From NCBI RefSeq assembly GCF_000196875.2, contig NC_014532.2, positions 1,736,001 to 1,800,000 on the forward strand: a stretch of 64,000 nt of DNA. Reading direction: 5' to 3'. Both the position numbers and the translations under genes were made by a program. Under the pieces are notes generated by a model. The model did not search any database, was not told where the DNA came from, and saw only the letters and a list, made by a program, of their open reading frames with translations. How positions within the stretch are numbered: the stretch's first letter is position 1; every line of letters begins with the position of its first letter. Positions 48,014 to 56,230 of this stretch are shown here, in pieces. This stretch comes from Halomonas elongata DSM 2581. Lineage in GTDB: Bacteria; Pseudomonadota; Gammaproteobacteria; Pseudomonadales; Halomonadaceae.

Positions 48014-48928
48014 TTACAGCCTAGCATCGGAAGGTGCCAATGCGGGCGGCGCAACGCCGTCGCGCAGCACGTCACGCAGTGCCTGGGCGGCCATCGAGAG
48101 TTCGCCGGTTCCGGGCGAGAGCACGCCGACCGTGCGTTCGATGATCGGCGAATGCAGCGGCAGGCAGCGTGCGCCGAGTTCGTGCATCTGCTCGATGCAC
48201 AGCGACGGCACGGCACTCACGCCCAGGCCGTCGGCGACCATGCGTCCCACCGTGGTCAACTGATGGCTCTCGAAGGCCACTGCCAGCGAAATGCCGGCAT
48301 CGCCGAGGCGTCGTTCGAGCATTCGCCGCACCGTGGAGGGACGTTGCAGGGTGATGAAATCCTGCGTCAATAGCCGGGGCCAGTCGAGGTCCCGGTAGTC
48401 GGCAAGCTCGGAATCGGCGGGCACCACGGCGACGAAGCGGTCCATGAACAGTGGGTCGACCTGCAGCGTTTCGCTGGCTTCGGGTTCGAAGGCGATGCCC
48501 AGTTCGACGCGCCCCTGGCGCACCATGTCGATGACCTCCTCGTTGATGACATCGTGCACGGTGACATTGATGCCGGGATGGCGTCGCCGAAAGCTGGCCA
48601 GCAGGGAGGGTAGCTGGTTGCCGGCGAAGGAGGGCATGGCGGCCACGGCAACGCTGCCGAGTTGCAGCGTGAAGCGCTGGCGCAGCATTTCTTCGGTGTT
48701 GTCCCAGTCGGCCAGCAGGCGCTTGGCCAGCGGTAACAGGGACTCGCCTTCCGGAGTCAGGCGAACGCTGCGCGTGCTGCGATTGAGCAAGCGTCCGCCG
48801 AGGGCTTCTTCGAGCCCCTTGATGGTCAGGCTGAGCGCCGGCTGAGAGAGGTGCAGCCGTTCGCAGGCCTGGGTGAAGCTGAGGGTCTGGGCAACGGCGA
48901 GAAAGGCCCGAAGCTGCTTGACGGTCAT
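48014..48928 (-). CDS. LysR-family regulator, probable ketone-body gene regulator
   Basis: A 304-residue LysR protein with the winged helix LRAFLAVAQTLSFTQACERL and HLSQPALSLTIKGLEEALGG, followed by an effector-binding domain (about 92-300). It runs in the same direction as aacS and diverges from scoAB across a 159-base AT-rich gap with paired inverted repeats. By the usual LysR layout it should control scoAB and possibly aacS, responding to a short oxo- or hydroxy-acid. That target assignment is inference. Confidence 0.88.
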   Translation of the reverse strand: MTVKQLRAFLAVAQTLSFTQACERLHLSQPALSLTIKGLEEALGGRLLNRSTRSVRLTPEGESLLPLAKRLLADWDNTEEMLRQRFTLQLGSVAVAAMPSFAGNQLPSLLASFRRRHPGINVTVHDVINEEVIDMVRQGRVELGIAFEPEASETLQVDPLFMDRFVAVVPADSELADYRDLDWPRLLTQDFITLQRPSTVRRMLERRLGDAGISLAVAFESHQLTTVGRMVADGLGVSAVPSLCIEQMHELGARCLPLHSPIIERTVGVLSPGTGELSMAAQALRDVLRDGVAPPALAPSDARL

Positions 48929-48954
48929 GCTGGGCGTCTCATGGCGACTAGATT

Positions 48955-49001
48955 TATTTGTTTTTACAAAAAAACGATAAGAAAAACAAACTTAACAAAT
49001 A
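48955..49001. promoter_or_regulatory. AT-rich operator region between lysR and scoA
   Basis: TTTGTTTTT (48957-48965) pairs with AAAAACAAA (48982-48990), and TATTTGTT (48955-48962) with AACAAATA (48994-49001). The repeats overlap in one AT-rich block, as expected for a divergent LysR-controlled promoter. Confidence 0.5.
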
Positions 49002-49087
49002 GATGGTCGGGCCATGACACTGCAGGACAAGCTCCCGCGATGGTGGAGCGCCGACAACAATTTCCTGGCAATCATTGAGGCACCAGT

Positions 49088-49789
49088 ATGGCCGGATTCG
49101 ACAAGCGAGTGGATTCCTATGAGGCGGCGATGGCCGGCCTCGAGAGCGGCATGACGATCATTGCCGGTGGCTTCGGGCTGTGTGGCATCCCGGAGAACCT
49201 GATCGGCGAGATCAAGCGGCGCGGGGTCAAGGACCTGACCATCTATTCCAACAATTGTGGCGTCGACGGTTTCGGTCTCGGTGTCTTGCTCGAGGATCGG
49301 CAGATCCGTGCCATCCATGCGTCCTACGTGGGCGAGAACGCGCTCTTCGAACAGCAGATGCTGGAAGGCGAGATCGAGGTGGTGCTCACGCCCCAGGGGA
49401 CCCTGGCCGAGAAGATGCGTGCCGGGGGAGCGGGGATTCCCGCCTTCTACACCGCCACCGGCTATGGCACGCCCATCGGCGAGGGCAAGGAGGTCCGCGA
49501 GTTCAACGGGCGCTCCTACATTCTCGAGGAATCCGTGGTCGGCGACTTCGCCATCGTCAAGGGCTGGAAGGCCGATCGATACGGCAATGTCGTCTACCGC
49601 GACACCGCCCAGAACTTCAACCCGCTGGCCGCCACCGCCGGTCGTGTCACCGTGGTCGAGGTGGAAGAAATCGTCGAGCCCGGCGAGTTGCGTCCCGATC
49701 AGATTCACACGCCGGGGATCTATGTCGACCGGATCATCCAGGGCACCTTCGAGAAGCGCATCGAAAAGCGCACCGTGCACGAGGGCTAA
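49088..49789 (+). CDS. scoA: Succinyl-CoA:3-ketoacid CoA-transferase subunit A
   Basis: A 233-residue alpha subunit that binds CoA ester and oxoacid, transferring CoA from succinyl-CoA to acetoacetate. The glycine-rich CoA-binding start ([20 protein letters not shown], about 22-41), [11 protein letters not shown] (about 56-66) and [16 protein letters not shown] are typical. It starts ten bases after GAGGC. Unlike most scoAB pairs, 190 bases containing a palindromic repeat separate it from scoB. Confidence 0.95.
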   Translation: MAGFDKRVDSYEAAMAGLESGMTIIAGGFGLCGIPENLIGEIKRRGVKDLTIYSNNCGVDGFGLGVLLEDRQIRAIHASYVGENALFEQQMLEGEIEVVLTPQGTLAEKMRAGGAGIPAFYTATGYGTPIGEGKEVREFNGRSYILEESVVGDFAIVKGWKADRYGNVVYRDTAQNFNPLAATAGRVTVVEVEEIVEPGELRPDQIHTPGIYVDRIIQGTFEKRIEKRTVHEG

Positions 49790-49827
49790 GAGCTCCTTCG
49801 ACCGATCAAGAATGAGCTTTTCCGGCG

Positions 49828-49914
49828 ACAAGCCTTCGCGAGGGCGCTGTAAACCCATCCTTGGGCGCTACTTTTGCCATCCATGGCAAAAGACCCCTCG
49901 CTCCGCCTTGTCCC
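49828..49914. repeat. Palindromic intergenic repeat between scoA and scoB
   Basis: An inner perfect hairpin CTTTTGCCAT-CC-ATGGCAAAAG (49871-49880, 49883-49892) lies inside outer imperfect arms GACAAGCC...GAGGG (from about 49828) and CCCCTCGC...CTTGTC (to about 49912). The arrangement is typical of dispersed extragenic palindromes. The rest of the 190-base gap holds no gene. Confidence 0.7.
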
Positions 49915-49979
49915 CGGCGCTCATCCAGCCCGAGGCCGAGGAACTCCCTCATCCCTGACAAGATACAAGAGGCATCAAG

Positions 49980-50642
49980 ATGGCACTGACTCGCGAACAG
50001 ATGGCAATGCGCGTGGCGCGCGAACTCGAGGACGGTTTCTACGTCAACCTGGGCATCGGCATCCCGACCCTGGTGGCCAACTATGTCCCCGACGATATCG
50101 ATGTGATGCTGCAGTCCGAGAACGGTCTGCTCGGCATGGGGCGCTTCCCCACCGAGGACGAACTCGACCCGGACATGATCAATGCCGGCAAGCAGACCGT
50201 CACGGCGCGATCCGGCGCGGCGATCTTCTCCTCGGCGGAGTCCTTCGCGATGATTCGCGGCGGCCACGTCGATCTCACCGTACTCGGCGCCTTCGAGATC
50301 GACCAGCACGGCAACATCGCCTCCTGGATGATTCCCGGCAAGCTGATCAAGGGCATGGGCGGGGCCATGGACCTGGTGGCCGGGGCCGAGAACATCATCT
50401 GTACCATGACCCATGCGTCCAAGCATGGTGAATCGAAACTGCTCGAGCAGTGCAACCTGCCGCTGACCGGTGCCGGCTGCATCAATCGCGTGCTCACCGA
50501 CCTGGCGTATCTGGAGATCGAGGATGGTGCCTTCGTGCTCAAGGAGCGCGCCCCGGGGGTCAGCGTCGAGGAGATCAAGGCAAAGACGGCCGGTCGCCTG
50601 GTGGTGCCCGAGCACGTGCCGGAGATGACCTTCGCCCCTTGA
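49980..50642 (+). CDS. scoB: Succinyl-CoA:3-ketoacid CoA-transferase subunit B
   Basis: A 220-residue beta subunit carrying the catalytic glutamate E47 in LQSENGLLGMG, which forms the enzyme-CoA thioester. NLGIGIPTLVANYV, SSAESFAMIRGGHVDLTVLGAFEID and KGMGGAMDLVAGA are conserved. With ScoA it produces acetoacetyl-CoA for thiolysis. CAAGAGGCATCAAG precedes the ATG. The gene ends at a DnaA-box palindrome and is convergent to the next gene. Confidence 0.95.
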   Translation: MALTREQMAMRVARELEDGFYVNLGIGIPTLVANYVPDDIDVMLQSENGLLGMGRFPTEDELDPDMINAGKQTVTARSGAAIFSSAESFAMIRGGHVDLTVLGAFEIDQHGNIASWMIPGKLIKGMGGAMDLVAGAENIICTMTHASKHGESKLLEQCNLPLTGAGCINRVLTDLAYLEIEDGAFVLKERAPGVSVEEIKAKTAGRLVVPEHVPEMTFAP

Positions 50643-50735
50643 GCGGGCCGTCGGCCTGTCGAAAATCTGACCATTTCGTGTCAGGGGGCATTGGCTAGCC
50701 GCTTGCGCGCGGTTCTACCGAGCCGATTCACAGCG

Positions 50736-50758
50736 TTATCCACAGAAACTGTGGATGG
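50736..50758. promoter_or_regulatory. Inverted DnaA boxes forming a hairpin
   Basis: TTATCCACA (50736-50744) is a perfect DnaA-box consensus; TGTGGATGG (50750-50758) is an inverted near-match. Together ATCCACAG-AAA-CTGTGGAT forms an 8-base-pair hairpin between convergent genes. Another small palindrome, GATGCA-T-TGCATC, follows at 50763-50775. Confidence 0.6.
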
Positions 50759-50796
50759 TCATGATGCATTGCATCGAATGCCGGTCGGCTCGGCTC

Positions 50797-51558
50797 TCAA
50801 CCCAGCTCGCAACGGGTATGGTGGGGAAGCAGCAGCTCGACACAGCGTTCCTGGTTGGCACTGACCTGCTTCTGGACCAGCGCCAGGCCGCCGAGGGGAA
50901 CGCGATGCAGGTCGCCGTCGGCGAAGGGCAGGCGCTGCGAATGGGTGGCGTAGAAGCGATAATCGAGCAACGGCGAGATGGGAAAGACCCCGCGATGGCG
51001 ATCGGCGTCGCCGGCAAAGCCGGCCTGGTGCAAGCGCTCGTCGAGGTGCCCGATGTCGTCGCCGAGATGGCCGCAATCGAATCCCGCATGATGGACACGT
51101 GTGCCCATCACCGCCAGCCAGCCTGCCAGGGGATGAGCTTCCGCCAGGGTTCGGTAGTCGTCCCAGCTCGGCATGGGCCAGGGGCGCCCTCCGCAGGGCA
51201 GCGAGGCGGGGCTGGTGTCGGCGCTATCGACGAGCCGCCGCAGCCGATCCCGGGGCCGGCGCTGCAGGGTTCCGAGCTGCAACTCGGCGAGTACCAGCCA
51301 GGGTGCGTCATGGTCGTCCGTGGCCAGCAGGGTGACCAGCAGGCCACGATCGGCCATGGCATAACGATGGCGAGGCTGGTAGCCGCATTGTGCGAGCAGC
51401 GGCAACAGCGCATCCATCGCCCAGGGGCCATGATTGAGCGTGAGCAGTGTCAGGTACTCCGCTCTTGCCGTTACCGGCCACAGGCGCAGCCCGCCGATAT
51501 CCGGTTGATGGTGGATGTAATCCAGCCACAATTGCTGGATAAACGCTTCCCGTTGCAT
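50797..51558 (-). CDS. DUF1338-like protein, possible metal-dependent oxoacid enzyme
   Basis: A 253-residue cytoplasmic protein. Visible landmarks are LTLNHGPWAMDALLPLL (about 38-54), WLVLAELQLGTL (about 87-98), MGTRVHHAGFDCGHLGDDIG (about 153-172) and PISPLLDYRFYATHSQRLPF near 202-221. The repeated His/Asp/Glu positions and the split into two halves recall DUF1338 (HglS/YdcJ) proteins, a non-heme iron 2-oxoadipate dioxygenase group, but this one is shorter and I am not sure. AGAAGGA before the ATG at 51558 is a good ribosome site. It stands alone, convergent to scoB. Confidence 0.6.
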   Translation of the reverse strand: MQREAFIQQLWLDYIHHQPDIGGLRLWPVTARAEYLTLLTLNHGPWAMDALLPLLAQCGYQPRHRYAMADRGLLVTLLATDDHDAPWLVLAELQLGTLQRRPRDRLRRLVDSADTSPASLPCGGRPWPMPSWDDYRTLAEAHPLAGWLAVMGTRVHHAGFDCGHLGDDIGHLDERLHQAGFAGDADRHRGVFPISPLLDYRFYATHSQRLPFADGDLHRVPLGGLALVQKQVSANQERCVELLLPHHTRCELG

Positions 51559-51600
51559 CCTTGATCCTTCTGCCGATCCGACGACGTCCAATGCCATTGC

Positions 51601-51650
51601 GAAAGCGCCGCGGCCCGCTATCGAATGTTCGTAAACACCAGGGCGCTTTC
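51601..51650. repeat. Inverted repeat upstream of the DUF1338-like gene
   Basis: GAAAGCGCC (51601-51609) and GGCGCTTTC (51642-51650) are perfectly inverted, with a CGAA/TTCG mini-stem inside. It lies in the 250-base gap 51559-51807, which otherwise holds only the grxA terminator. Confidence 0.45.
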
Positions 51651-51749
51651 TCGTACTCGATCATGAGGATTGTAAACGGCCTGGGTGTGGGCAGATTCAA
51701 CGAGGGCGCAAGCGAGGCATTCGGGCGGGGTTCGGCGAGGGAGTCAACG

Positions 51750-51777
51750 AAAAAAAACCGCCTGTCGGCGGCTTTTT
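51750..51777. terminator. Bidirectional terminator after grxA
   Basis: CCGCC-TGTC-GGCGG is flanked by an A run on the left and T run on the right. For grxA, read on the minus strand, the stem is followed by eight T residues. Confidence 0.85.
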
Positions 51778-51807
51778 GGGGCGTCAGCAAAGCGCTGAAT
51801 GAGTCGT

Positions 51808-52080
51808 TCACTGAGCCGTGGTGGCCAACAGCCCTTGCTCGGTGACCCACTGGTCGAATTCGGTGAAACCACCGATGTGCGTCTGGTCGGCGAAGATCTG
51901 CGGCACGGTTTGCACCGGCTTGCCGATGGTCTTCTCCAGGTCGGCCTTGGTGATGCCTTCTTCGTGGATGTCCACGTAGCGGAAGCCTTCGATGGCGCCG
52001 GCGCTTTCCAGCTTCTCGGCGAGCGCCTGGGCACGAACGCAGAACGGGCAGGCGGGGCGGCCGAATATGACGACGAACAT
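51808..52080 (-). CDS. grxA: Glutaredoxin 1
   Basis: A 90-residue dithiol glutaredoxin with active site CPFC at residues 11-14 (GRPACPFCVRAQ), TVPQIF (cis-proline) and IGGFTEF (glutathione site). The segment GITKADLEKTIGKPVQTVPQI is closest to E. coli GrxA, which reduces ribonucleotide reductase and OxyR. The start at 52080 follows AGGAGACAG on its strand. A palindromic repeat sits upstream, and an intrinsic terminator follows. Confidence 0.94.
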   Translation of the reverse strand: MFVVIFGRPACPFCVRAQALAEKLESAGAIEGFRYVDIHEEGITKADLEKTIGKPVQTVPQIFADQTHIGGFTEFDQWVTEQGLLATTAQ

Positions 52081-52119
52081 CAGCTGTCTCCTTGTATTTC
52101 GGAATGCATGAATGGCCAG

Positions 52120-52170
52120 GGTCTGTACGAAAAGGGCCTTCGCTCGTCGACTGTTCGCACAAGACCCGGG
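52120..52170. repeat. Dispersed palindromic repeat, copy B
   Basis: GTCTGTACGAA (52121-52131) and TTCGCACAAGAC (52154-52165) form an imperfect inverted repeat around a 22-base centre with TCGTCGACTG. It matches copy A at 38006-38053 in layout and about three quarters of positions. Confidence 0.6.
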
Positions 52171-52255
52171 AAATGGCGCGATATTGTGACCGAGCGGCTG
52201 GCGTTTGGCCAATAGGCGCCGCCCAAAGGCCATCATTGTGTCAGCCTATCAGGCG

Positions 52256-53077
52256 TCACCAGGAAGAGATTTCGCTGGCGTCGGCGCGTCGCAGCAGGTC
52301 TCCCAGTTCGTCATGCAGGCCGGGACTACTGACCAGCAGGTTTTCGCCGTAAAGGTCCTCGGGGATACCGCCCGGACCGGGGTAGAGGTGGCCGGTACGG
52401 GCGCCGGCTTCCCGGGCGATCAGCAGCCCGGCGGCGAAGTCCCAGGGCGAGACGCTTTCGTAATAGGCGTCCAGTCGACCACAGGCGACATCGCAGAGAT
52501 CCAGGGCGGCCGAGCCGTTGCGGCGAATATCCTGGCAATGGGTCAGGATGGCCATCAGCCGGCGCATCAGGGGAGGGCGGCTGTCACGCCGGTAGGGGAA
52601 ACCGGTACCCACCAGGGCGCGCTCGAGTTGCGGTGCCGGGCTGGTCTGGATCGGTTCGCCGTTGCACCAGGCGCCATGGCCGGCCAGCGCCGTGTAGGTC
52701 TCGTCGAGGAAGGGAGCGTGCACCACACCGAGGCGCAGATGCCCTTCGCTGGCCCAACCGATGGAAACGGCCACATGGCGAAGCCCATGGGCGAAATTCA
52801 CGGTACCGTCGATGGGGTCGACGATCCATAGCGCCTTGGGAGTTTCCAGGGCTTCTCGGTCCGGCGCCAGTTCCTCGCTGAGGCGTTGCTCGTCGGGGAA
52901 GTCCGTCTGCAGCCGTTCGCTGATGTAGGTGTCGACCTCGACATCGGCGTCGGTCACCAATTCCTGCCCGTCCTTGTAGCGCTGGCCGAAATCCTGGCCC
53001 GTACGTGCGTCGCGGATCATGCGGCCGGCCTGCCGGGCGATGTCCTCGGCGATTTCCAGTCGTTGCTCGGGGGTCAT
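52256..53077 (-). CDS. Inositol-phosphatase family protein (IMPase fold)
   Basis: A 273-residue metal-dependent phosphatase. Metal ligands are visible: E69/E70 (LSEELAP), D87 and D90 in WIVDPIDGTVNFAHG, and the C-terminal WD motif in SPWDFAAGLLIAREAG. Members hydrolyse inositol phosphates, or in some cases 3'(2'),5'-bisphosphates (CysQ) or sugar phosphates; SuhB also helps rRNA transcription. The sequence does not settle which. GAGGAG before the ATG at 53077 supports the start; upstream frame is unlike the family. Confidence 0.88.
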   Translation of the reverse strand: MTPEQRLEIAEDIARQAGRMIRDARTGQDFGQRYKDGQELVTDADVEVDTYISERLQTDFPDEQRLSEELAPDREALETPKALWIVDPIDGTVNFAHGLRHVAVSIGWASEGHLRLGVVHAPFLDETYTALAGHGAWCNGEPIQTSPAPQLERALVGTGFPYRRDSRPPLMRRLMAILTHCQDIRRNGSAALDLCDVACGRLDAYYESVSPWDFAAGLLIAREAGARTGHLYPGPGGIPEDLYGENLLVSSPGLHDELGDLLRRADASEISSW

Positions 53078-53221
53078 GGTGGCTGGCTCCTCGGCGTTGG
53101 GGTCTCGTTGCAAGCAGTGTCCTGTATCACGATCCGGCTGTCGAATGTGGTGGCCGTGGGCATAGGCAACGCAATGGGCTTTACCCTATGCTGATGACGT
53201 CGCCAGGCCATGCCACCGCGC

Positions 53222-53240
53222 TTTTGCAAAGCTTTCAAAA
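53222..53240 (+). promoter_or_regulatory. Imperfect palindrome upstream of bdhA
   Basis: TTTTGCAAAGCTTTCAAAA centres on the palindrome AAAGCTTT and lies 57 bases before the start, followed by an AT-rich run. It could be an operator; I found no matching sigma-54 promoter. Confidence 0.3.
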
Positions 53241-53296
53241 CATTTTTTTACGGTTCTTGTTGGCCGTCCTTCTTACAGTTCTCCGAGGAGTCGTTC

Positions 53297-54067
53297 ATGA
53301 ATGCCAATGCCGCCAAGCCCCGTGTCGCCCTGGTCACCGGCACCAGCAGTGGTATCGGTGAGGCCGTGGTCCGCCACTTCTGCGAGCAGGGACACCAGGT
53401 CCTGGCCGTGGACTTCAACCCGGCCGGGGAGGAGGTCGCCGAACGTGCCGGCGCCGCCTTCCATCAGGCCGATCTCACCAATGGCGATGCCTGCCGGGCG
53501 GCGGTGCAGGATGCGCTCCAGCGTTTCGGACATCTCGATATCCTGGTCAACAACGCCGGCATCCAGCATGTCTCGCCGATCGAGACCTTTCCCGAGGAAA
53601 AGTGGCGCCACATCATCGACCTGATGCTGACGGCTCCCTTCCTGCTGACCCAGGCGGCCTGGCCCTCCATGCGTGAAAATGGCTGGGGGCGTATCGTCAA
53701 CATCGCCTCGGTGCACGCCCAGGTCGCTTCGCCCGGCAAGGCGGCCTATGTCAGCGCCAAGCACGGCATGATCGGCCTGACCAAGACGGCTGCACTCGAG
53801 GGAGGCGATCAGGGCATCACGGCGAATGCCCTGTGCCCGGCCTACGTCAAGACGCCGCTGGTCGACAATCAGATCGCCGATCAGGCCCGGATGCACGGCA
53901 TGGACGAGCAGGAGGTCATCGAGCAGGTCATGCTCAAGAACGCCGCCGTGAAGCGGCTGATCGACCCCGACGAAGTGGCCGCGCTGGTCGGCTATCTGGC
54001 ATCCGATGCCGCCGGTGCCGTTACCGGCGCCAGTTGGAACATCGACCTGGGCTGGACGGCCCAGTAG
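53297..54067 (+). CDS. bdhA: 3-hydroxybutyrate dehydrogenase
   Basis: A 256-residue short-chain dehydrogenase oxidising D-3-hydroxybutyrate to acetoacetate with NAD. The cofactor motif TGTSSGIG is at 14-21, NNAG near 89, the catalytic Ser in NIASVHAQVASPGKAAYVSAKHG with the Tyr and Lys, and the C-terminal DLGWTAQ matches bacterial BdhA. CGAGGAG at 53284-53290 gives a strong start at 53297. Together with scoAB and aacS it completes the route from 3-hydroxybutyrate (for example from PHB breakdown) to acetoacetyl-CoA, though it lies 3 kb from scoB. Confidence 0.94.
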   Translation: MNANAAKPRVALVTGTSSGIGEAVVRHFCEQGHQVLAVDFNPAGEEVAERAGAAFHQADLTNGDACRAAVQDALQRFGHLDILVNNAGIQHVSPIETFPEEKWRHIIDLMLTAPFLLTQAAWPSMRENGWGRIVNIASVHAQVASPGKAAYVSAKHGMIGLTKTAALEGGDQGITANALCPAYVKTPLVDNQIADQARMHGMDEQEVIEQVMLKNAAVKRLIDPDEVAALVGYLASDAAGAVTGASWNIDLGWTAQ

Positions 54068-54073
54068 TTGCCG

Positions 54074-54835
54074 ATGCTCGTCGACGCGCATTGTCATCTG
54101 GATTTCCCCGACTTTTCCGCCGACCGGGAACGGGTGTTGGCCCGGGCCCGGGCGGCGGGTGTCGAACGCTTTGTGGTGCCGGCCACGACCCGGGAGCGAT
54201 GGGGCGAGGTGCTGGCGCTGGGCGAGTGCCAGGGGATTGCAGTATGTCTCGGGCTGCATCCCTGCTTTCTCGACCGGCATGGCGACGAGGACATCGAGGC
54301 ACTGGAGGAAGCGCTCGATGCCAATCCTGGCGTCGTCGCGGTGGGCGAGTGCGGTATCGATGCGCGCTTTGCCGATTCGCTGGAAGCGCAGTGGCGGCTG
54401 TTCGATGCCCAGGTACGACTGGCGCGACGGCACAATCTGCCTCTGGTCGTGCACTGCGTGCGAGCCAACGACCAGGTGGCCAAGCGGCTGCGCCAACTGG
54501 CGCCACCGGCCGGCGGGCTGATCCATGCCTTTGCCGGTTCTCCCGAACAGGCGGAAGCCTTTCGCCGACTGGGGTTCGTGGTGGGCCTGGGAGGTGCCGT
54601 GACGCATGAGCGCGCCAAGCGACTGCAGCGTGCCGTGGCGGCCTTGCCCGATGACGGCTATGTGCTGGAGACCGACAGCCCCGACATGCCGCTTGCCGGC
54701 CACCAGGGCGAGCGCAACGAGCCGGCGCGGGTAGCGGAGGTGTGTCGGGTGGTGGCCGAGCTGCGCGGCCAGTCATTCGACCGGGTGGCGGCGGACAGCT
54801 CGGCGACGGCGAACCGGCTATTCGGTTCGACCTGA
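54074..54835 (+). CDS. TatD-family metal-dependent hydrolase
   Basis: A 253-residue TIM-barrel hydrolase with metal ligands HxH at residues 6-8 (DAHCHLDF), E in VGECGIDARF (about 92), H in VVHCVRAND (about 130), H in GLIHAFAG (about 155) and D in ETDSPDMP (about 202). TatD proteins act as DNases or other metal hydrolases in DNA repair and RNA quality control. It begins six bases after the bdhA stop and is probably cotranscribed, though function is unrelated. Start at the ATG 54074. Confidence 0.9.
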   Translation: MLVDAHCHLDFPDFSADRERVLARARAAGVERFVVPATTRERWGEVLALGECQGIAVCLGLHPCFLDRHGDEDIEALEEALDANPGVVAVGECGIDARFADSLEAQWRLFDAQVRLARRHNLPLVVHCVRANDQVAKRLRQLAPPAGGLIHAFAGSPEQAEAFRRLGFVVGLGGAVTHERAKRLQRAVAALPDDGYVLETDSPDMPLAGHQGERNEPARVAEVCRVVAELRGQSFDRVAADSSATANRLFGST

Positions 54836-54850
54836 GAATGTCCGCCCGGG

Positions 54851-55888
54851 TCAGTGTTTCTCCGCTAACTGCTCCGGATCCAGACGCTCAAGAGGATAAG
54901 GAAGCTTGAGCAGCTTGAGCTTCTGCCCGGCCACGCTCAATGGCTCCTTGGGCTCCCGCGTACTCATCACCGCCAGGATCTCGGCCTGCCCATAGGCGTC
55001 GAGTTCGGCGCTGAGAACCTCACCGAGGCGCTTGTCGGCGGCGTCGAGGACGGCGCTGCCCGGCTCGGGCAATTGCTCGCCCTCGAGCTGGGCGCGCATC
55101 AGGCGCTTCTTGACCTGGCCACGGAAGTGCGCCCGGGCAACGACTTCCTGGCCGGTGTAGCAGCCCTTCTTGAAGCTGATGCCGCCCAACGCCTCCCAGT
55201 TGATCATCTGCGGCAGATAGCTGTCGCGCTGGCTGGCGTCGAGCCAGACCAGCCCGGCCTGGATGTCGTGCAGGCGCCATGTGGCGCTGTCGACCGGCGT
55301 GACCTGGGCGGCCAGGCGCGACCAGGTGGCTTCGGCGTCCGCTGTCGGCAGGCAGAGCAGCATCCGGGTGACCGGGCCGGGATGCCCCACGACCTGGAGG
55401 GCCTCCCGCTCGACCTGCCGCCAGGCACCGGGGGGCTCCACGTCGAGCAGGGCCTCGGCCACGGCGGGGGCCTCATGGCCGAACAGGCCGATCAGGGCGA
55501 GATCGTCGCGCGGCGTCAGCTCGACCCGATAGAAGGGCGCAAACTTGGCCAGATGCTCGGCGAGGGAGGCGACCAGCTCGTGGTGCGTCAGCAAGCGGTA
55601 GTGATTCGGCGCCACGCGCCACAACTGGACGTTGGCGAGAACGCGGCCCTTGGGCGTGCAGAAGCAACCCAGCGGTGCGAACTCACCGTCGACCAGCGAG
55701 AGCTGGGCGCTGGTCTGGCCCTGGAGGAAACGTTCGGCACCATCGCCCACGACATCGAGGATGCCGAGGTGGACGAGCGGGGACATCACCGGCCCCTCCA
55801 GGGCCCGGCGAGCGGGTTCGGGAGTGTCGAAGACGACACGCGCGCCGTCTTCGAGGCGACCGCCGATTCGCGCGATCCAGTCGTTCAT
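54851..55888 (-). CDS. ygfZ: tRNA-modifying protein YgfZ (folate-binding)
   Basis: A 345-residue member of the GcvT-like fold that binds tetrahydrofolate and helps Fe-S enzymes such as MiaB. The signature KKGCYTGQEVVAR (about residues 226-238) carries the redox-active cysteine. The N-terminal QGQTSAQLSLVDGE and the FxxKG segment are typical. Start at 55888; a longer in-frame start upstream adds an unlike basic segment. It is convergent to tatD. Confidence 0.9.
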   Translation of the reverse strand: MNDWIARIGGRLEDGARVVFDTPEPARRALEGPVMSPLVHLGILDVVGDGAERFLQGQTSAQLSLVDGEFAPLGCFCTPKGRVLANVQLWRVAPNHYRLLTHHELVASLAEHLAKFAPFYRVELTPRDDLALIGLFGHEAPAVAEALLDVEPPGAWRQVEREALQVVGHPGPVTRMLLCLPTADAEATWSRLAAQVTPVDSATWRLHDIQAGLVWLDASQRDSYLPQMINWEALGGISFKKGCYTGQEVVARAHFRGQVKKRLMRAQLEGEQLPEPGSAVLDAADKRLGEVLSAELDAYGQAEILAVMSTREPKEPLSVAGQKLKLLKLPYPLERLDPEQLAEKH

Positions 55889-56032
55889 GTCGGGATCCTT
55901 GTCATCTGCCTTGGCGGAATGTGGAAGCAACATGCGGGCGAGGCGGCGGGAATGCAAGTGTCGCGGGCCAGTCGAGCGGGCGTCGTGCTAGACTCGAGGA
56001 TCCGATGTTCGCTGCCGAATGGAGCTGCCTGC

Positions 56033-56230
56033 ATGGCGCAATTGTCTCTACAGTTCAAGGGCGTCGAGGACGCCGATCAGGTCAATCGCATCACCACCGC
56101 CTTGATGATGCTGGATGGTGTCGAGAGTGTCGAGGTGGGACGCCATGGCGCCGATGTGGATGGTAACGTGCGTCGCCAGGCGCTGATAAAGGCGGTCCAG
56201 GCGCTCGGTCTGGGTATCGAGGTATCCTGA
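56033..56230 (+). CDS. Small HMA-like protein lacking metal-binding cysteines
   Basis: A 65-residue protein with the beta-alpha-beta pattern of heavy-metal-associated domains: SLQFKGVEDADQVNRITTAL, LDGVESVEVGR and ALIKAVQALGLGIEV. The usual CxxC is absent (the loop reads EDADQVN), so it likely does not bind copper in the normal way. GGAG at 56021-56024 supports the start at 56033. Its stop abuts the OsmC start, so the two are translationally coupled. I know no function for such HMA-like proteins without cysteines. Confidence 0.65.
   Translation: MAQLSLQFKGVEDADQVNRITTALMMLDGVESVEVGRHGADVDGNVRRQALIKAVQALGLGIEVS

Noticed and set aside
51561..51845. A 94-codon plus-strand frame in the gap before grxA
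   Set aside because: It reads through the grxA terminator hairpin into grxA and has no ribosome site or recognisable features.
53205..53240. A sigma-54 promoter for bdhA
   Set aside because: TGCCAC and TTGC occur, but the first element lacks the GG and the spacing is two bases too long.
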